Below, in pieces: positions 7,694-12,500 of a stretch of DNA of 14,839 nt (positions within the stretch are counted from its first letter, which is position 1; the number at the start of each line of letters is the position of its first letter). Under the pieces are notes generated by a model, which worked only from the letters and a program-made list of their open reading frames with translations, was not told where the DNA came from and did no database searches. Made by a program: the position numbers and the translations under genes. Origin of the DNA: an uncultured Mogibacterium sp. (lineage in GTDB: Bacteria > Bacillota_A > Clostridia > Peptostreptococcales > Anaerovoracaceae); assembly GCF_938039775.1 (NCBI RefSeq), contig NZ_CALHTQ010000182.1, positions 1-14,839 on the forward strand. Direction: 5' to 3'.

Positions 7694-8587
7694 ATGGCAA
7701 AGGTTACAGAAGGTTACATGCCTTTTCTCGGCTATGAGACTTATTACAGAGTCGTAGGCGAGAGAAAGGACAATGGAAAAGCACCACTCATCTGCCTACA
7801 TGGCGGGCCTGGTTCTACACACAACTACTACGAGGTTCTCGACAATCTCGCAGATGACGATGATCGTCAGATTATCATGTATGACCAGCTTGGTTGCGGA
7901 AACTCATACCTAGACGGTCATAAAGAGCTATGGACTCAGGATACATGGCTAGACGAGCTCGAAGCTCTAAGAGAGCACCTCGAACTAGACGAGTGTCATA
8001 TCATCGGACAGTCATGGGGCGGCATGATGCAGATCGCATATGCTATCGAGAGACAGCCTAAGGGCATCAAGTCTTTCGTTATCTCCAGCGGACATCCTTC
8101 TAGCAGCCTCTGGGAGAAAGAAGGTCTAAGACGTATCAAGATGATGCCAGAGCACATGCAGGATGCAATCAATAAGGCACTTGAGACTGGAGAGTTCTCA
8201 GGTGAGGCATATGACGAAGCTGTTGCTGAGTATATGCACAGATACTGTGATTACTGGATCGGTGACGAAGCTCCAGAGTGCTGCACGCGTCCTAAGAAGG
8301 GCGGCGGTGAGGCTTATCTGTATGGATGGGGACCAAACGAGTTCGCACCAACAGGCTCGCTCAAGGACTTCGAGTACGTGGATAGACTAGGCGAGATTAA
8401 GATTCCTTCGCTCGTATGCAGCGGAATCTCCGATCTCTGCTCACCACTAATCGCGAAGACTATCGCAGATGGAATTCCTAACTCAGAGTGGATTCTCTGG
8501 GAGAACGCAAGACACACATGCTTTGTAGACAGACACGATGACTACTGTGAAGTGCTCATCGAGTGGCTCAACAAGTACGACAAATAA
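7694..8587 (+). CDS. pip: Proline iminopeptidase, alpha/beta hydrolase (peptidase S33)
   Basis: A 297-residue serine peptidase that releases N-terminal proline from peptides. Family marks are the oxyanion-hole motif HGGPG (36-40), the YDQLGCGNS block (63-71), and the nucleophile elbow GQSWGG with Ser107. Asp247 in SGISDLCSP and His274 in ENARHTCFVD complete a visible triad. There is no signal peptide, so it is cytoplasmic. AAGGGAGA precedes the ATG. It follows pepQ at 28 bases and ends before a strong terminator. Some related S33 enzymes act on other aminoacyl substrates, so exact specificity is inferred from motif and neighbour. Confidence 0.9.
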   Translation: MAKVTEGYMPFLGYETYYRVVGERKDNGKAPLICLHGGPGSTHNYYEVLDNLADDDDRQIIMYDQLGCGNSYLDGHKELWTQDTWLDELEALREHLELDECHIIGQSWGGMMQIAYAIERQPKGIKSFVISSGHPSSSLWEKEGLRRIKMMPEHMQDAINKALETGEFSGEAYDEAVAEYMHRYCDYWIGDEAPECCTRPKKGGGEAYLYGWGPNEFAPTGSLKDFEYVDRLGEIKIPSLVCSGISDLCSPLIAKTIADGIPNSEWILWENARHTCFVDRHDDYCEVLIEWLNKYDK

Positions 8588-8640
8588 TCAATCTACCCCG
8601 AATTGATTGGTGATTTGTCAGTGTGCAATAATTGCAAAAC

Positions 8641-8666
8641 AAAAGCGCAACATTCGTTGCGCTTTT
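8641..8666. terminator. Bidirectional intrinsic terminator between pip and the convergent lipoprotein gene
   Basis: AAAAGCGCAAC (8641-8651) and GTTGCGCTTTT (8656-8666) form a perfect 11-base stem with a four-base loop. It has an A-run at one end and a T-run at the other, so it works for both converging units. It lies 53 bases past the pip stop and 24 bases past the lipoprotein stop. Confidence 0.9.
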
Positions 8667-8689
8667 ATAGTGGTCAATTATTTAAATTC

Positions 8690-9289
8690 CTATCTATACT
8701 CGTAGTGTCCCGGCACATCGACCTTCCATACACTCTTAGTAATCCATGCCTTAGGAAGGTGTTCTCCCCTACACTCGAAGTTCGGGTTAGTCTTACGCTT
8801 TTCGGCTATGTAGTTATTTCTATGAGTTGCATGCGCAGCTTCGCTTTCAAACTCAGCACCACATCTGCATTTTAGAACTTTTACCTGCTCGTAGTGTCCC
8901 TGCTCTGGAACCCATACCTTCTGCTTGGCAGGAGCAGTAGATGAGCTTGAAGATGAACTAGATGAAGAGCTGGAGCTACTTGAAGAGGTTGAACTCTCGC
9001 TATGCTTGCTTTTAGATTTATCCTTATCTTTGTCCTTAGACTTCTCTTTCTCTTTGTTCTTTTCGCTGCTCGAAGCTGATGAACTGTCAGAGTTATCTGA
9101 AGACTCTGAACTCTCATTAGAAGTGGCTTCTATCTGCTTGCCTTTCTTATTCTTTGTTTTAGACTTCTCTTTGGTGGAAATTGAACTACAGCCCGCGAGA
9201 GCTACAGCAAGTACAAGCAGTATTGAAATGAGCCAGACTAAACTGAAGCGTCTGTGCGCATTTGATTTTGATTTTAAATTTCTATCCAT
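8690..9289 (-). CDS. Putative lipoprotein with poly-Ser/Lys stalk and small Cys/His C-terminal domain
   Basis: I do not recognise the family. From the ATG at 9289 the protein has 199 residues: a basic start, a hydrophobic stretch (16-33) and a lipobox ending LAGC with Cys34, so it is probably anchored to the outer face of the membrane. Residues 37-100 are rich in Lys, Glu, Asp and Ser (KEKSKDKDKDKSKSK-like) and residues 102-117 are 16 consecutive serines, forming a flexible wall-spanning stalk. The C-terminal domain (about 124-199) carries C141-x-C143, H153, H156, C173 and H177, a possible metal site. It is bracketed by two similar motifs, VWVPEQGHYE (125-134) and VWKVDVPGHYE (187-197). The frame is open 44 codons further upstream, but only this start gives a sensible signal peptide; its ribosome binding site is weak. 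Convergent with pip and divergent from the giant LRR gene. Confidence 0.72.
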   Translation of the reverse strand: MDRNLKSKSNAHRRFSLVWLISILLVLAVALAGCSSISTKEKSKTKNKKGKQIEATSNESSESSDNSDSSSASSSEKNKEKEKSKDKDKDKSKSKHSESSTSSSSSSSSSSSSSSSSTAPAKQKVWVPEQGHYEQVKVLKCRCGAEFESEAAHATHRNNYIAEKRKTNPNFECRGEHLPKAWITKSVWKVDVPGHYEYR

Positions 9290-9342
9290 AACGTTTTCTC
9301 TAATCCCCTGTGCATCCTTCATTTTATCCAATACATATTCGG

Positions 9343-9377
9343 ACCGTATAACGCTGCAAACTGCATGAATATACGGT
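9343..9377 (-). promoter_or_regulatory. Stem-loop in the predicted 5' leader of the lipoprotein mRNA
   Basis: ACCGTATA (9343-9350) and TATACGGT (9370-9377) are perfectly complementary eight-base arms. Inside them two TGCA copies (9354-9357 and 9362-9365) can form a short inner stem. The element lies between the predicted start near 9392 and the coding start at 9289, so it would be transcribed in the leader. Confidence 0.4.
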
Positions 9378-9398
9378 AGCCAAATAAAAATATTTGTT

Positions 9399-9407
9399 AT
9401 TATAGCA
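9399..9407 (-). promoter_or_regulatory. Extended -10 promoter for the lipoprotein gene
   Basis: The minus strand reads TGCTATAAT: a perfect -10 with the TGn extension. A perfect TTGACA (9416-9421) lies only 11 bases upstream of the -10, too close to act as its normal -35, so the extended -10 probably carries the activity. The predicted start near 9392 gives a leader of about 100 bases. Confidence 0.5.
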
Positions 9408-9425
9408 CCTAAAAATGTCAATAAA

Positions 9426-9475
9426 CTACTAGAATAGTAGACTATAGATATAATCTATAAATAGCGCTATTTATA
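9426..9475. promoter_or_regulatory. Cluster of three consecutive dyads, including a perfect 20-bp palindrome
   Basis: Three inverted repeats follow each other: CTACTA/TAGTAG with a three-base spacer (9426-9440), TATAGAT/ATCTATA with a three-base spacer (9443-9459), and the uninterrupted palindrome TATAAATAGCGCTATTTATA (9456-9475). They lie just upstream of the lipoprotein promoter and 121-171 bases before the LRR gene. This arrangement suits operator sites for a regulator of the divergent pair. AT richness raises the chance background for the first two, less so for the 20-bp palindrome. Confidence 0.5.
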
Positions 9476-9596
9476 TATAAAATTTCAATTCGAATAATTA
9501 TACATGTAGAAACAAATGCGTGCATATACAATGTAGAATATAAAGATAGTATAACTTTTTACGTCTAAAAATTTATTAGAAAAGAAGGATAAAGAA

Positions 9597-12500
9597 ATGA
9601 AAAGAATTTTGCTTTCGCTATTATTAGTGGTGACGCTATCAGTTCCACTACCTGCATTTGCAGGAGCGACAGAAGTAGAATCACAGACTGGAACGGAGGC
9701 GCAGACAGAAGCGCCAGCAAGCACCAGTACGGATTCTGAGAAGTGGACGAGTGAGGACTTCACTTACACTGACATGAGCAAGACGATTTACGGATGTGAC
9801 TACACTAGAACCGTGAACGTCGAAGGTAAGGCAATCAGCGGTTTCTCAGCAAAAGGAGAAGCTAAGTTTGCCAAGAATAAGAACCTCGTATTGCCATCGA
9901 AGGATGACAAGGGCAACACACTTGTGGGAGTTGCTAGCAACGCGTTTCAGAAGAAGGGCGTCGAGTCAGTAACATTCCCATCAGGTATGCTTACTTCTTA
10001 TAACGACACTGTGACTCACAAGATTACACGTAGAGGTAATTTCGTGATTGCTGAGGGAGCATTTGAGGGTAATAAGCTGACTAACGTAAACTTGCCAGAT
10101 GGTGTGCTAGCAGTTCTTCCAAATGCTTTCATGAACAACAAGATTAAGACCGTAACACTGCCTAGAACTATTTGGTGGCTCGAAACACAGTCGTTCTCGA
10201 ATAACCAGATAAGCAAAGTTAATTTCCCGCTGACAACTTATTTTCAGCTGGAGATGCACGGCATGACTTTCTCGAATAACAAGATTAAGTCTGTTAGACT
10301 GCCTGATTACACGGCAGTAGTTAACAAGTTTGTTTTCGTTGGAAATCCAGGCATGGAAGAGCTTTCGGCAGAGGGTAAGGCTGCGCTTAAGGGCAATTTT
10401 GCAAATAGTGGCGTGGTATACATGTACTCCGAGAACCTCGACCACAAGAGCATGGACAGAATACATACTACTGACAAGACGACTGCAAACACTAAGTCAT
10501 GGGTTCAGAAGCTAGTTACTAACGACGGTACACCAGAGACTACCAACAAGGATACAGAGGCGTGGAATGTAAATGACTTTACATTTGACGGACAGAAGAT
10601 CACCGGTCTCAGTGAGAGTGGTAAGGCGAAGCGCAAGGTCAACAAGGATCTCGTGCTCCCCGACTACAATACGGAGTTCGATAAGGTTACAGAGGTTGCC
10701 GATACAAATTCGACAACTGGACTGTTTGCAACTGCAGATGAGAAGTTCGAGTCTGTAACTCTGCCGATGGATCTAGAGAAAGTTGGCAAGAATGCGTTCC
10801 GTGATTCGGGAATCAAGGAAGTTTCATTTTCTCCAGTTCTGAAGAGCATTGGAGATACTGCCTTCCAGGGCAACAGTATCAAAACTGTAGTTTTGCCGGA
10901 TACGGTGACATCCCTAGGTAAGGGTGCATTTGCGACAAACCCAACACTTGAAAAAATCGATTTACCTAATGGACTGACAGAGATTCCTGACAGTGCGTTT
11001 GGTAGCAGCGACAACAAGAACTGGATGACAGGACTCACTTCTATCGAAATACCATCTAGTGTCCAGAAGATAGGTGCGAGAGCATTTGCAGGAAATAACT
11101 TCACTAATATCACAATTCCTAAGGGAGTTACGGAGATTGGTGACTATGCATTCGCTACCAAGAACTATCTCCTCAAAGACGCAGAGGTATGCAAGCTTGA
11201 GCTCCCAGAGGGACTTACATCTATCGGTAGATATGCATTTAGAAACAAGAAAATCGCTGAAGTTAAGCTTCCAGCGACGGTAGAGTCTCTGCCAAAGAAC
11301 GTGTTTGCGAAGGAAGTTACTTCTGCAGCAGGCAAGACAGAGGCGTATAGCCTAGTGACAAAGGTGTATGTTGACGATGTTACAAAGTATACAGACACAA
11401 GCAAATTCCCAAAATCTGAATTCCATAAGATACTGTCGGATGATGTAAACGTATGGAATGCAGAAGATTTCACGTATGCTGATATTACTCTAGACAGTAA
11501 CAACTCGCCTGCACCAGCGCAGGATAACGGCAACTTCATTACAGGAACTATCCATGTTGTAAGCGGTCTTACAGAGAGTGGTAAGGCAAAGCTCGCTAAC
11601 AACAAGAAACTCGTGGTGCCAGCTGTAGATGATAACGGCAATAAAGTGCAGGGTGTTGGAAACAACGCATTTAAGGGGCTTGGGCTAGAGAGCGTTGAGT
11701 TCCCTAAGAACGTAAAGGCTCCAAGTAATGGGCAGTGGGACAGCACCGTGACTACGAGAGGTGACTTCTTTATAGGAGCGAGCGCTTTCCAAGGTAACAA
11801 CTTGACAGAGCTCACCGTTCCAGAAGGAGTAATCTATATCGGAGGAAACGCATTTAACAAGAACAAGCTAAAGTCAGCACGTTTCCCATCTACCTTGATG
11901 ATGATAGGAAACGGAGCATTTGCAAATAACGAGATTGCAAATCTCGAGTTCTCCAAGGCTACAGATTATCCTCTTTCAATCGATAATATGGCTTTTGCTA
12001 TCAACAAGATTGAATCGGTACAGCTGCCTAATAAGACTGAGAAGGTCTCGAAGTGGACATTCCTTAGAAATACAGGTAAGGAGCCAGTTGCGTCTGGAAA
12101 TGCTAACGAGAAGAAGGGCGGCGTTGTGTACATGTACATAAATGACCCTGGAGCTCTCGTAGAAGATATCGGAAACGGTAAGTCTAACGTACAGCTGCTC
12201 AAGGCTAACCAGAATATCCCAAGCGATGAATCACCTTGGAATAGTGATGATTTCACTTATAACGCAGCTGGAACAGTCGTTACAGGACTCACAGAGTCAG
12301 GTAAAGCTAAGCTCAAGAAGAACGACACACTTGTGATTCCAGAGACCAATGGAAGTGGAGTTAACATAGTTGCGATTGGAAATGGTGCCAACAATGCGCT
12401 GGCAAGCAATGGTCAGGTTGGAGCTTTCGGATTCGTAGAGGCAGGAAAGGTATATGTGCCTAAGACAGTTAAGTTGCCACCTACAATCAAGCAGATTGGC

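Larger units (their letters stand above)
9290..9596. other. AT-rich divergent intergenic region with several dyads
   Basis: These 307 bases separate the lipoprotein and LRR-protein starts. I see no gene here. They hold a stem-loop in the lipoprotein leader (9343-9377), an extended -10 promoter for it (9399-9407), a cluster of three dyads (9426-9475) and the ribosome binding site of the LRR gene (AAGGA near 9584). No clear plus-strand promoter could be fixed; several TATAA-like hexamers lie between 9531 and 9552. Confidence 0.6.

Noticed and set aside
8925..9368. Plus-strand open frame rich in Glu/Leu opposite the lipoprotein
   Set aside because: It is the antisense of the Ser/Lys/Glu stalk; the minus-strand frame has a signal peptide and lipobox, while this one has no ribosome binding site or recognisable domain.
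9485..9763. Minus-strand frame of 92 codons spanning the LRR gene start
   Set aside because: It runs opposite the signal peptide and linker, which have a clear ribosome binding site and secretion signal on the plus strand.
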